Assembly: GCF_020404845.1 (NCBI RefSeq)
Contig: NZ_JAIOJZ010000019.1
Span: 1 to 64,000, forward strand
Origin: Streptomyces hyderabadensis
Lineage (GTDB): Bacteria; Actinomycetota; Actinomycetes; Streptomycetales; Streptomycetaceae
Length of the DNA stretch: 64,000 nt
Direction of reading: 5' to 3'
Made by a program: the position numbers and the translations under genes. Below the pieces are notes generated by a model that was not told the DNA's origin, searched no databases, and was given only the letters and a program-made list of their open reading frames with translations. Positions 8,760 to 17,533 of the stretch are shown piece after piece (the stretch's first letter is position 1; each line of letters starts with the position of its first letter).

Positions 8760-9902
8760 TCAGTCGTCCAGGCGGACCGGCATCAGCAGCGAGAAGGTCC
8801 CCTCGTCGTCCGCCCGGCGGATCGCCAGCGGCGCGGTGGCGGCGGGCCCGAACTCCAGGACGAGCCGGTCCCGGTCCGCCGCGGCGAGCGCCTCCAGCAG
8901 GAACTCCCGGTCGACACCGACGTGGTGCCCGGCCCCCGCCACGTCCCCGGGCCCGTCGGCGTCCCCGGCCCCGTCCGCGTCGATGTCCGGGGCGTCGCCC
9001 CCGCAGACGATCACTGTTCCGTCGTCCGCCGTCGCCAGTACGCTGACGTCCCGCGCGGACCGGCCGGGCTCGGGCTCCTCGGCCACGCGGACGGGACCGT
9101 TCCGCAACGCCTGCCGGAGCGCCGGCACCTCCACGACGACCCGCCGCCCGGACGGCAGCCGGACGAGCCGGCGGTAGTCGGGGAAGTCGTGGGCCAGGCG
9201 CGGCCCCGACGCCTGCCGCCCACCGGCCTCCAGCGTCACCTGGTCGCCCTCCACGGTGAAGCGGGCGGACTCGTCGCCGCCCAGCAGCGCGCGCATCGCG
9301 TCCACGAGCGGCGCGGGGACGAGGATCTGTTCGCGCGATCCCCCGTGTGCCACGGCCTCCAGGCGCGCGACGGCCATCCGGTACCGGTCGGTGGCCACGA
9401 CGTGCAGCGCGTCACCTCCGACGTCGAACAGGACCCCGCCGAGCATCGGCAGCTCGGGGTCCCGGCCGACGGCGAACCGGACCGCGTCGAGCGCGGCCGC
9501 CAGTGCGGGAGCGGGGAGGGACAGGCGGACGGTGCCGGTGACGGGCGATGCGGTCATGGGGTTCTCCCGGTGATCGAGTAGTGCTCGGAGCGTGGAGAAC
9601 TCCCCGCGGGCCTCGGCCAGCCCCCGTTCGAGTCGGCGCAGGTGCGCCTGGAGAAGCGTGCGCACCAGGTCCGTGTCCGTGCCGGACCAGCCGGCCAGTA
9701 CCAGCCGGATGTCCGCCAACGGCATGCCCGCCCGCCGCAGCCGGGCCAGCAGCCTGGCCTCGTCGAGCTGCTCGGGGGCGTACCAGCGGTAGCCGCTGGC
9801 CGGATCGACCCGGGCGGGGACCAGTACACCGGCACGGTCGTAGAACCGCAGGGCGCTCACGCCCAGTCCGCTGGCGCGGGCCATCTCCCCGATGCTGCGC
9901 AT
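8760..9902 (-). CDS. MerR-type regulator fused to DNA polymerase III beta-clamp domains
   Basis: 380 residues from the ATG at 9902 (GGAG six bases upstream). Residues 1-75 are a MerR winged helix (GEMARASGLGVSALRFYDRAG) followed by a helical linker to about 120. From about 130 the protein reads like bacterial DnaN: LPMLGGVLFDVGGDALHVVA and TDRYRMAVARL match clamp domain 2 of actinobacteria. FPDYRRLV, VDREFLLEALAAADRD and the C-terminal LLMPVRL match clamp domain 3. Clamp domain 1 is absent. An acidic Asp/Gly/Ala insert lies near residue 310. Such a fusion could couple promoter control to replication or repair, or use the clamp fold as a dimerisation or sensor module. Both ideas are inference. 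Confidence 0.85.
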   Translation of the reverse strand: MRSIGEMARASGLGVSALRFYDRAGVLVPARVDPASGYRWYAPEQLDEARLLARLRRAGMPLADIRLVLAGWSGTDTDLVRTLLQAHLRRLERGLAEARGEFSTLRALLDHRENPMTASPVTGTVRLSLPAPALAAALDAVRFAVGRDPELPMLGGVLFDVGGDALHVVATDRYRMAVARLEAVAHGGSREQILVPAPLVDAMRALLGGDESARFTVEGDQVTLEAGGRQASGPRLAHDFPDYRRLVRLPSGRRVVVEVPALRQALRNGPVRVAEEPEPGRSARDVSVLATADDGTVIVCGGDAPDIDADGAGDADGPGDVAGAGHHVGVDREFLLEALAAADRDRLVLEFGPAATAPLAIRRADDEGTFSLLMPVRLDD

Positions 9903-9921
9903 CTCACTCTCCACATCCCGG

Positions 9922-9952
9922 ACTCTGATCCCTCGACCAGGTCGAGGGTCAA
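9922..9952 (-). promoter_or_regulatory. MerR-type promoter with operator in a 19-bp spacer
   Basis: Read on the minus strand: a -35 TTGACC (9947-9952), a 19-nt spacer and a -10-like CAGAGT (9922-9927). The spacer region is filled by a perfect dyad with 9-nt arms, CCCTCGACC and GGTCGAGGG, around one base (9930-9948). A lengthened spacer carrying a dyad is the hallmark of promoters bound by MerR proteins. The site lies 20-50 nt before the MerR-clamp start, so autoregulation is the simplest reading. It also sits in the 123-bp gap to the divergent DUF2071 gene. Confidence 0.75.
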
Positions 9953-10025
9953 GCACGGGACGTCGCCCGCGGCAGCCGTTCGGCCGGCCGCCAGGCACGG
10001 CAGGCCCGTCTGTCATTCTTGCGCC

Positions 10026-10784
10026 GTGCACCAGCCCAGCGCCGTCACCCCGGACGCCCCGACGCCGATACGGCTGCCGCTCCTCACCCAGGAGTGGCTC
10101 GACCTCGCCTTCGTCCACTGGGCCGTGGACCCCGCCGCCGTGGCGGGGCTGATGCCGCGCGGGACCGTGCCCGACACGCACGACGGACTCACCTACGTCG
10201 GGCTCGTCGCCTTCCGCATGCACCGGGTCGGATGGTTCCGGCTGCCCGGGATCCCGTACTTCGGCTCGTTCCCGGAGACCAACGTGCGGCTCTACAGCGT
10301 GGACGCGCACGGGCGGCGCGGCGTGGTCTTCCGGTCGATGGATGCCTCGCGGCTGGTACCGGTGCTGCTGGGCCGGATCGGCTTCCGGCTGCCCTACCTG
10401 TGGTCCCGCATGTCCGTCCGCTCCGTGGGCGACATCGTGACCTACACCAGTTCACGCCGCTGGCCGGGGCCGCGCGGCGCCCGCAGCCGCATCACCCTGC
10501 GGACCGGCGAACGCATCCACGAGCCCACGCCCCTGGAGCACTTCCTCACCGCCCGCTGGGGCATGCACAACATGTTCTTCGGCGGTGCCGCCTACCTGCC
10601 CAACCACCACCCCCGCTGGCCCCTGCACCGCGCCCGGCTCCTCGCCTGCGACGAGGACCTGATCGCGAGCGCCGGGATACCGGCCCCGACGGCCGCACCG
10701 GTCAGCGTCCTCTACTCGCCCGGCGTCCCGGTCCGCCTCGGCCGCCCCGCCCGGCCGGTCCCGACCGTGACTCTCGCCCCTTGA
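10026..10784 (+). CDS. DUF2071 (YqjF-like) protein
   Basis: 252 residues from the GTG at 10026. Family features are visible: an opening around a Trp-Leu-Asp-Leu block, LMPRGTVPDTHDGLTYVGLV, then PYFGSFPETNVRLYSV, a DIVTYTSSRRW segment and a C-terminal SVLYSPGVPVRLGRP. DUF2071 proteins adopt an acetoacetate-decarboxylase-like beta fold of unknown function; YqjF is the best-known example. The gene is divergent from the MerR-clamp gene with a 123-bp shared upstream region, so the MerR operator may also affect it. There is no good Shine-Dalgarno sequence, so the transcript could be leaderless. Confidence 0.85.
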   Translation: MHQPSAVTPDAPTPIRLPLLTQEWLDLAFVHWAVDPAAVAGLMPRGTVPDTHDGLTYVGLVAFRMHRVGWFRLPGIPYFGSFPETNVRLYSVDAHGRRGVVFRSMDASRLVPVLLGRIGFRLPYLWSRMSVRSVGDIVTYTSSRRWPGPRGARSRITLRTGERIHEPTPLEHFLTARWGMHNMFFGGAAYLPNHHPRWPLHRARLLACDEDLIASAGIPAPTAAPVSVLYSPGVPVRLGRPARPVPTVTLAP

Positions 10785-10915
10785 CGTCAGGCAGGGTGCC
10801 CCGGCTCGGTCCGGACTGCCCGGGAGGCTGTGGTCCGGCTTCGGGACGGTCCGCTGACGGCGCCCGGGACGCTGGCAACAGTCAGGATTTTTCGAGCAGT
10901 TGCATGCATCTGGAT

Positions 10916-10939
10916 CGCTGAGCTGAACCGATTTCAGCG
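10916..10939. promoter_or_regulatory. Nested inverted repeats upstream of the ThiF-rhodanese gene
   Basis: Two nested dyads share this stretch: GCTGAA / TTCAGC with a 5-nt centre (10922-10938) and CGCTGA / TCAGCG (10916-10921 and 10934-10939). They lie about 115 nt before the ATG at 11053 in a 268-bp intergenic region otherwise free of genes. This could be an operator, but no cognate regulator is evident. Confidence 0.35.
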
Positions 10940-11052
10940 TACAGTGCGGGAACGAGCATCGTCGTGCCGAAGATCCCTCACGTACCCGGCCGTGCCGCCG
11001 AGGCAGACGCCCGGCGGCCTGGGCCGCTCCAGGACACCCAGAGGAGACCCGC

Positions 11053-12192
11053 ATGCCGCTTCCCCCGCTGACGCGACCCGCCACCGGCCTGCCCGCCGGA
11101 GAAGCAAGCCGCCAGGCACACCAGCTGATACTCGCCGGACACGGCTCCGACGGGCAGCGTCGGCTGGCCGCAGGGCGGGTCCTGGTCGTCGGCGCCGACG
11201 AGATCGGCGCCCCGCTCATCGCTCACCTCGCCGACTCCGGCGTGGGGATGATCGGTGTCGCGGACGGCTCGCCCATGGACCCGTGGGACCGCTACCTCGG
11301 ACTGCCGGACGCGGAACCCGCGGACCGGGCCACGGCCTGGGCCCGCGCGCTCGGGCGCACCCATCCCGTGGTGCGCGCCGTGGCGGAGAGCTGGTTCGAG
11401 CTGCCCCGCGCGCGCGAACTGGTCCGGGACTACGACCTCGTGGTCTGCGCGGGGGAGGACCCGGCCCGCTGCCAACTGGTCGACGACGTCTGCGCCGAGG
11501 CGGGCATCCCCTTCGTGTGGGGCTCCATGGGGGCCACCGGAGGGCGCGTCTCGGTCTTCTGGGACCGGCACGGCCCGGGCCTGAGGGATCTGTTCCCGAA
11601 GCCCCCCGCCCCCTACTTCCGGGGCGTCTCCGGTGCGCTGAAGGTGGTCGGCGCCTGGCTGGGGGTGGCCCTGGCCACCGAGGTGGTCAAGCTGCTCACC
11701 GGTCAGGGCGAGCCGCTGGTCGGCCGGGTGATGGAGTACGACGCCATGGCCGGCACGTGCGCGACCGTGCCGCTGCGCCCGCACGAGCGTGCCGCGCGCC
11801 CGGCCGAACCCGTCGCCGCCGAGCCCTTCTTCGGGCTGCTCTCCCCCGAGGCGACCGAGGCCGCGCGCGGGTCCACCATCTCCGCCGAGCAGCTCAAGGA
11901 ACTCCTCGATGCGGACGAGCCGGTCCACCTGGTCGACGTTCGCGAGCCGGACGAGTACGCCTTCGCCCGCCTGCCGGGCTCGGTGCTCGTCCCGCAGGGT
12001 GAGTTCCTCAACGGCGACGCCGCCGCGCGGCTGCCCACGGACCGCAGGACCGTGCTGCTGTGCCGGGCCGGCATCCGCTCGGCGGAGGTCCTCGCGGTGG
12101 TCAAGCGCAGCGGTCACCCCGACGCGGTCCACCTGGGCGGGGGCATCCTGGCCTGGGCGGAGCGCATCGACCCGGAGATGCCCACCTACTGA
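11053..12192 (+). CDS. Degenerate ThiF/MoeB (E1-like) protein with C-terminal rhodanese domain
   Basis: 379 residues, with the MoeZ-like layout: an adenylyltransferase fold (about 20-250) and a rhodanese domain (about 280-379). The opening LAAGRVLVVGADEIGAPL aligns with the ATP-binding region, but the canonical GxGGLG is changed. The usual SNLxRQ stretch is replaced by MDPWDRYLG. The two CxxC zinc pairs are missing; GLRDLFPKPP stands where a Cys-containing version is expected. The rhodanese loop CRAGIRS keeps its catalytic Cys. It is therefore unlikely to adenylate a sulfur carrier in the standard way, but could still move sulfane sulfur. RBS: GGAGACCC before the ATG. Confidence 0.85.
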   Translation: MPLPPLTRPATGLPAGEASRQAHQLILAGHGSDGQRRLAAGRVLVVGADEIGAPLIAHLADSGVGMIGVADGSPMDPWDRYLGLPDAEPADRATAWARALGRTHPVVRAVAESWFELPRARELVRDYDLVVCAGEDPARCQLVDDVCAEAGIPFVWGSMGATGGRVSVFWDRHGPGLRDLFPKPPAPYFRGVSGALKVVGAWLGVALATEVVKLLTGQGEPLVGRVMEYDAMAGTCATVPLRPHERAARPAEPVAAEPFFGLLSPEATEAARGSTISAEQLKELLDADEPVHLVDVREPDEYAFARLPGSVLVPQGEFLNGDAAARLPTDRRTVLLCRAGIRSAEVLAVVKRSGHPDAVHLGGGILAWAERIDPEMPTY

Positions 12193-12262
12193 GGTTTCCT
12201 GCCAAGGCCGCGCCCGAGTGAGCGCGTGACCCGGCAGTCCACGGTGCTCGTGACGCAGTCGT

Positions 12263-12316
12263 AATCTTGCAATGTTGGGTCAAAATCTTGCGTAGCTCTG
12301 TTCTGCGTCCTAATGT
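12263..12316 (+). promoter_or_regulatory. Promoter and tandem operator of the sugar-uptake operon
   Basis: AATCTTGC occurs twice, at 12263-12270 and 12284-12291, exactly 21 bp (two helical turns) apart. A good promoter overlaps the second copy: -35 TTGCGT (12288-12293), 17-nt spacer, -10 TAATGT (12311-12316). The solute-binding-protein ATG is at 12366 with GGAGGAG in front. CTTGC-type repeats are typical of LacI-family (MalR-like) control of Streptomyces alpha-glucoside operons, so repressor binding over the -35 is likely. Confidence 0.6.
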
Positions 12317-12365
12317 GACGCTCCGATCAGGGCAGTGCCCTGGGTGCCACCTCGGAGGAGCCGTA

Positions 12366-13700
12366 ATGAAGCACCGCAACCTCGCGATCTTTCTGATCTC
12401 TTCAGGTCTTGTCCTGTCCGCCACGGCTTGCGGTGGTGACTCGGACGCCGACGCCGACGGGGATGTCACGATCACCGTGGCGTGCCAGCCGGCGAAGACC
12501 GCACCCAAGCAGCGCCAGGCCTGGGACGACGACGTCAAGACCTTCGAGAAGGCGCACCCGGGCGTCAAGGTCAAGAGCACGGACCAGCAGCCGTGCTTCG
12601 ACCCGAAGACCTTCGCCGCCAAGCTGGCCGGCGGCCAGATGGAGACGGTCTTCATGGCCCCTGTCACCAACTACGCCGATGTCATAGCCAAGGGACAGGC
12701 GAAGGACATCACCGCGTCCACGGATCTGGTGAAGAACTTCGGAGACATCCGGCAGGACGTCCGGGACATGCTCACCAAGGACGGCAAGGTCTACGGCATC
12801 CCCAACGTCAGCTACACCGTCGGGCTGGTCTACAACCGCGCGCTCTTCGAGGAGGCCGGCCTCGACCCCAACTCCCCGCCGAAGACCTGGGACGAGGTCC
12901 GCGAGGCGGCCAAGAAGATCGCGGATCTCGGTGACAACTACGTCGGATACGGCGAGTACGGCGGCGGCAACGTCGGCGGCTGGCACTTCGCGCAGTCCAT
13001 CTTCAGCCGCGGCGGCGAGATGGTCGTGGACGGCAAGGCGGCCTTCAACAGCCCGGAGGGCAAGGCGGTTCTGCAGACGCTGCACGACATGCGCTGGGAG
13101 GACGACAGCGTCGGCTCGAAGCTGCTGATCGGCTGGGAGGCGCTGATGCAGCAGATGGCGGCCGGCAAGACGGGCATGATGCTCGGCGCCCCGGACGTCG
13201 TCACCGACATGGTGCAGAAGTTCCAGGGCGACAAGGCGGACTACGGCATCGCCCCCATCCCCGAGGGCAAGGCGTCGCTCACCGGTGGCGAGGCCTACAT
13301 GATCAACCCGAAGGCGAGCGCCGCCGAGACCAAGGCCGGCCTGGAGTGGATCGACTTCCAGTTCAACACCCCGGGCAAGGGCCGTCACGACTACGCGCGC
13401 GGCAAGGCCAACGGTGAGGCCGTTGGCGTTCCGAACAACGACTACATGGGTGACTCGCCCACGGGCCAGAAGCTCGCCGAACTCCGCGAGAAGGACGCGG
13501 TCCTGCCGGTCGAGTACTACCAGCCCTACGTCGAGGGATCGAAGAGCGTCGAGCTGAAGCTCGAGCCGCCGATGGCGCAGGAGCTCTACGCGGTGCTGGA
13601 CGTGGCCATGTCCGCGGTCCTGACCCGCGAGGACGCCGACATCGACAAGCTGCTCGCCGACGCCGAGGGCAAGGCGAACGCGATCCTGGCGAAGAGCTGA
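12366..13700 (+). CDS. Sugar ABC transporter solute-binding lipoprotein
   Basis: 444 residues from the ATG at 12366 (GGAGGAG six bases upstream). The first 22 residues are a lipoprotein signal peptide ending in the lipobox ATAC, with Cys22 as the lipidation site. An Asp-rich linker and a MalE-type extracellular solute-binding domain follow (DVTITVACQP, FEKAHPGVKV, YGIPNVSYTVGLVYNRALFE). It is first of four genes with two MalF/MalG-like permeases and a GH13 glucosidase, so a maltose- or isomaltose-type alpha-glucoside is the likely ligand. No ATPase is encoded here. In streptomycetes a shared ATPase such as MsiK usually serves these systems, which fits but is inference. Confidence 0.92.
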   Translation: MKHRNLAIFLISSGLVLSATACGGDSDADADGDVTITVACQPAKTAPKQRQAWDDDVKTFEKAHPGVKVKSTDQQPCFDPKTFAAKLAGGQMETVFMAPVTNYADVIAKGQAKDITASTDLVKNFGDIRQDVRDMLTKDGKVYGIPNVSYTVGLVYNRALFEEAGLDPNSPPKTWDEVREAAKKIADLGDNYVGYGEYGGGNVGGWHFAQSIFSRGGEMVVDGKAAFNSPEGKAVLQTLHDMRWEDDSVGSKLLIGWEALMQQMAAGKTGMMLGAPDVVTDMVQKFQGDKADYGIAPIPEGKASLTGGEAYMINPKASAAETKAGLEWIDFQFNTPGKGRHDYARGKANGEAVGVPNNDYMGDSPTGQKLAELREKDAVLPVEYYQPYVEGSKSVELKLEPPMAQELYAVLDVAMSAVLTREDADIDKLLADAEGKANAILAKS

Positions 13701-13780
13701 CCGATGCGGACGACGGGTGCCGCATCCGCTCCCGAACGGAGTGCGGCACCCCGGCCCGCGGCGCGGAACGGGAGAACATC

Positions 13781-14725
13781 ATGGACACAACCACCGTGCA
13801 GGCGAAACGGCCCCCGAGGCCGCAGCGCCGGCCACCCTCACGTCCTTCGAGCCGGAGAAGGACTCTTCGCACCAACATCACCGCCTACGGTTTCCTGTGT
13901 GCGGCCCTGTTCTGCTTCGCGCTGTTCGCCTGGTGGCCGATCGTCCGCCAGGTCGTGCTCAGCTTCCAGGAGAACAACCTGGTCGACGAGCCGAAGTGGG
14001 TGGGTCTGGACAACTTCCGCACGGTGGTCGAGGACCCGGCGTTCGGCCAGGCGTGGAAGAACACCATCACCTTCACCTTCCTCGCCCTGCTGTGCGGCTA
14101 CGTGATCCCGTTCGCGGTGGCGATCGTGCTCAACGAACTCCGGCACGCACGGGGGTATCTGCGCTTCGTCGTGTACCTGCCGGTGATGCTGCCGCCGATC
14201 GTCTCGGTGCTGCTCTTCCGCTGGTTCTACGATCCCGGGCCGGGCCTGTTCAACCAGATGCTCGACTTCGTCGGCCTGCCCGGCCTGTCCTGGCTGGACT
14301 CCACGGACACCGCACTGATCTCCCTGGTGATCGTCTCCACGTGGATGAACATGGGCTCCGGGGTCCTGATCTACCTCGCCGCCCTGCAGAACATCCCCGG
14401 TGACCTCTACGAAGCGGCCGAACTCGACGGAGCCGGCATCTTCAAGCGCATCTGGAACGTCACCATCCCGCAGACCCGGCTGATCCTGCTGCTCATGCTG
14501 ATGCTCCAGATCGTCGCCACCATGCAGGTCTTCATCGAGCCGTACATGCTCACCGGTGGCGGACCGGAGAACGCCACGGTCACCGTCGCCTTCCTGATGT
14601 ACCAGTACGCCTTCGTCTACGGCGGCAACTACGGCGCCGGCAGCGCGCTCGGAGTGATGCTCATGATCGTTCTCCTTGCGGTCGCCGCAGTCCAGCTCCG
14701 GCTGACCCGCGACGAGAAGAGGTAG
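13781..14725 (+). CDS. Sugar ABC transporter permease (MalF-like)
   Basis: 314 residues. An Arg/Pro-rich cytoplasmic N-tail precedes six predicted membrane segments beginning at FLCAALFCFALFAWW. The EAA loop that docks the ATPase reads EAAELDGAGIFKRIWNVTIP, about residues 210-229. It lies 80 nt after the binding-protein gene and 4 nt before the second permease. The permeases form the inner-membrane channel of the importer. Confidence 0.92.
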   Translation: MDTTTVQAKRPPRPQRRPPSRPSSRRRTLRTNITAYGFLCAALFCFALFAWWPIVRQVVLSFQENNLVDEPKWVGLDNFRTVVEDPAFGQAWKNTITFTFLALLCGYVIPFAVAIVLNELRHARGYLRFVVYLPVMLPPIVSVLLFRWFYDPGPGLFNQMLDFVGLPGLSWLDSTDTALISLVIVSTWMNMGSGVLIYLAALQNIPGDLYEAAELDGAGIFKRIWNVTIPQTRLILLLMLMLQIVATMQVFIEPYMLTGGGPENATVTVAFLMYQYAFVYGGNYGAGSALGVMLMIVLLAVAAVQLRLTRDEKR

Positions 14726-14729
14726 ACCC

Positions 14730-15719
14730 GTGGCCAACACAGTCGACATGACAGTCCACCCGCAACCCGCCGAGGACACCCGCAAGGAGACGCCGCCGGC
14801 CGCGCACCGCCGCCGCAGGCGGAGCCGCGCCGCCTGGGCCGACGGCCACTCCCGCACCATCGTCTCGCCCCTCGAACTCAAGTCCCGCTGGGGAAAGCGG
14901 ATCTACTGGACGGTGCTCGTCGCCGTCCTGACCGTGTTCACGTTCGTGTTCGTCTTCCCGCTGTACTGGATGGTCACGGGCGCGATGAAGTCGGGCGAGG
15001 AGATCGCCCAGATGCCGCCGACGCTGTGGCCGAAGGACCCGGACTTCTCGGTGTTCGCGGACGCGTGGGAGCTCTTCGACGTCGGGCTGCTCCTGAAGAA
15101 CACGCTCTTCTACGCGGTCGGAGCCTGGCTGTTCGCCCTCGCGGTGGATGTGACGGCCGCCTACGCGCTGTCCAAACTGCGCCCGATGTTCGGCAACGTG
15201 ATCCTCGGGGCGATGCTCGCGACCCTGATGATCCCGCCGATCGTCGTCATGATCCCGGCGTACATCACCGTCACCGACGTGCCGATCTTCGGGTGGCATC
15301 TGCTCAACACGCCCTGGGCGATCTGGTTCCCGGTGGCGGCCAATGGGTTCAACATCTTCCTGCTCAAGCGGTTCTTCGACTCGATTCCCGACGAGATCCT
15401 CGAAGCGGCGGAGATCGACGGGGTGCCGCCGTGGCGCGTGCTCGTCTCGATCATCCTGCCGATCTCACGGCCCATCCTCGGTGTGGTGTCCATCTTCACC
15501 ATCGTGCTGGTGTTCAAGGACTTCGTCTGGCCGCTGCTCGTCCTGCCGGACAGCGACAAGATGACGATCAGCGTGGGCCTTTCCCAGACCGCGGGACAGG
15601 TGACGCAGAACCAGATCATGGCGGGTCTGGTGATGGCGAGCATCCCGATGATCATCGTGTTCTTCTTCTTCCAGCGGAGCATCATGGCGGGCCTCACCGC
15701 CGGCAGCCTCAAGGGCTGA
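14730..15719 (+). CDS. Sugar ABC transporter permease (MalG-like)
   Basis: 329 residues from a GTG at 14730 with a GA-rich ribosome site in the end of the preceding gene. A long basic N-terminus (about 60 residues) is followed by a first membrane helix and the rest of a MalG-type permease. The EAA loop is EAAEIDGVPPWRVLVSIILP, and the C-terminal GLTAGSLKG is the usual MalG ending. It pairs with the permease 4 nt upstream. Confidence 0.92.
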   Translation: MANTVDMTVHPQPAEDTRKETPPAAHRRRRRSRAAWADGHSRTIVSPLELKSRWGKRIYWTVLVAVLTVFTFVFVFPLYWMVTGAMKSGEEIAQMPPTLWPKDPDFSVFADAWELFDVGLLLKNTLFYAVGAWLFALAVDVTAAYALSKLRPMFGNVILGAMLATLMIPPIVVMIPAYITVTDVPIFGWHLLNTPWAIWFPVAANGFNIFLLKRFFDSIPDEILEAAEIDGVPPWRVLVSIILPISRPILGVVSIFTIVLVFKDFVWPLLVLPDSDKMTISVGLSQTAGQVTQNQIMAGLVMASIPMIIVFFFFQRSIMAGLTAGSLKG

Positions 15720-15841
15720 CCGCACCCCGGGCCCCGCACCTCCCCTTCGTTTCACCACCCAGAAGCACTCCGCCGCCGGCCGGCACTTCCACGCCCCGTT
15801 CCGGCCGACGGCGGAGTCCCACCTGCCCGAAAGGACCCCCC

Positions 15842-17446
15842 GTGGCAGCCGTGCACCCCTCCCGCACCCATGAATGGTGGCGTGACGCCGTCATCTACCA
15901 GGTCTATCCCCGCAGTTTCGCGGACGGCGACGGGGACGGCACCGGGGACCTCGCGGGTGTCCGCGCGAACCTGCCGTATCTCGCCCAACTGGGCGTGGAC
16001 GCCGTGTGGTTCACCCCGTGGTACTCCTCGCCGCTGGTCGACGGCGGCTACGACGTGGCCGACTACCGCACCATCGACCCGGCCTTCGGCACCCTCGACG
16101 ACGCCGAGAAGCTGATATCCGAGGCCGCCGAGCACGGCATCAAGGTCATCGTCGACATCGTGCCCAACCACGTCTCCGACCAGCACGCCTGGTTCCAGGC
16201 CGCCCTCGCCGCCGGGCCGGGAAGCCCGGAGCGCAAGCTGTTCCACTTCCGCCCGGGCCGCGGCGCGAACGGCGAACTCCCGCCGAACAACTGGCCCTCG
16301 CAGTTCGCCGGCGACACCTGGACCCGGGTGCCCGACGGGGAGTGGTACCTGCACCTGTTCACCCCCGAGCAGCCCGACCTCAACTGGAACCACCCCGACG
16401 TCCGCCGGGAACACGAGGACGTGCTGCGCTTCTGGTTCGAGCGCGGCGTCGCCGGCGTCCGCATCGACTCCGCCGCCCTGCTCACCAAGCACCCGGACCT
16501 GCCCGACTTCACCGAGGGCGTCGACCCGCACCCCTACCTCGACCTGGACGAGATCCACGACATCTACCGCTCCTGGCGCGCGATCGCCGACGAGTACGGC
16601 GGCATCTTCGTCGGCGAGGTCTGGCTCCCCGACCCCGAGCGCTTCGCCCGCTACCTGCGCCCCGACGAGCTGCACACCGCCTTCAACTTCAACCTCCTGG
16701 CCTGCCCCTGGGACCCCGGGCGGCTGCGCCGCACCATCGACGACACCCTCGCCGAGCACGCCCCGGTGAAGGCCCCCGCGACCTGGGTGCTCTGCAACCA
16801 CGACGTGACGCGCACGGTCACGCGCTACGGCCGCGAGGACACCGCCTTCAACTTCGACACGAAGGCCTTCGGCACGCCCACCGACCTGGAACTCGGCACC
16901 CGCCGCGCCCGCGCCGCCGCCCTGCTCACGCTCGCACTGCCCGGCTCGGTCTACCTCTACCAGGGCGAGGAACTGGGTCTGCCCGAGGCGGACATCCCCC
17001 TCGACCGCATCCAGGACCCGATGCACTTCCGCTCCGGCGGCACCGACCCCGGCCGCGACGGCTGCCGCGTCCCGCTGCCGTGGGCGGCGGGTGAACCGCA
17101 CAGCGGCTTCGGCGGTGCCACCGAGCCCTGGCTGCCGCAGCCCGCGTACTGGCCGCAGTACGCGGTGGACCGCCAGCTCGACGACCCCGACTCGATGCTC
17201 TCCCTCTACCGCACGGCACTGAAACTCCGCCGTGACACCCCCGGGTTCGGAGACGGTCCGATGACCTGGCTGCCCTCCGACAACGGTGTCCTCGCCTTCG
17301 CCCGCACCGACGGACTGGTCTGTGTGGTGAACCTTCAGGACCGCCCCGTCGAACTGCCCGACCACAGCGAGCTGTTGCTCGCGAGCGGACCCCTCGACGC
17401 GGACGGACGGCTGCCGGGGGACACGGCGGTCTGGCTGCGCGGCTGA
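15842..17446 (+). CDS. GH13 alpha-glucosidase
   Basis: 534 residues from a GTG at 15842 (AAAGGA upstream). It is a classical GH13 (alpha/beta)8 enzyme. The start region WWRDAVIYQVYPRSF and VDIVPNH are conserved. The nucleophile is Asp209 in GVRIDSA, the acid/base Glu259 in GIFVGEVW, and the transition-state Asp321 in CNHD. With no signal peptide it should be cytoplasmic and hydrolyse alpha-glucosides brought in by the adjacent transporter (alpha-glucosidase or oligo-1,6-glucosidase type). It is last in the operon, 122 nt after the second permease, and is followed by strong terminators. Confidence 0.92.
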   Translation: MAAVHPSRTHEWWRDAVIYQVYPRSFADGDGDGTGDLAGVRANLPYLAQLGVDAVWFTPWYSSPLVDGGYDVADYRTIDPAFGTLDDAEKLISEAAEHGIKVIVDIVPNHVSDQHAWFQAALAAGPGSPERKLFHFRPGRGANGELPPNNWPSQFAGDTWTRVPDGEWYLHLFTPEQPDLNWNHPDVRREHEDVLRFWFERGVAGVRIDSAALLTKHPDLPDFTEGVDPHPYLDLDEIHDIYRSWRAIADEYGGIFVGEVWLPDPERFARYLRPDELHTAFNFNLLACPWDPGRLRRTIDDTLAEHAPVKAPATWVLCNHDVTRTVTRYGREDTAFNFDTKAFGTPTDLELGTRRARAAALLTLALPGSVYLYQGEELGLPEADIPLDRIQDPMHFRSGGTDPGRDGCRVPLPWAAGEPHSGFGGATEPWLPQPAYWPQYAVDRQLDDPDSMLSLYRTALKLRRDTPGFGDGPMTWLPSDNGVLAFARTDGLVCVVNLQDRPVELPDHSELLLASGPLDADGRLPGDTAVWLRG

Positions 17447-17533
17447 CCCGCGGATCCGGGCGGTGACCTTCCCCCTGCCCGTATCCGACGCCACGCGCAG
17501 ACCGCCCCGCGGAGGGGCCGACCTCCGCGGACG

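Noticed and set aside
9903..10310. N-terminal extension of the MerR-clamp protein
   Set aside because: It has low-complexity Gly/Arg/Val composition and is antisense to the DUF2071 gene; the ATG at 9902 has its own ribosome site and promoter.
12366..17446. Control of the sugar operon by the LacI protein at 36591-37523
   Set aside because: It is 20 kb away, and nothing in the sequence ties it to the AATCTTGC repeats.
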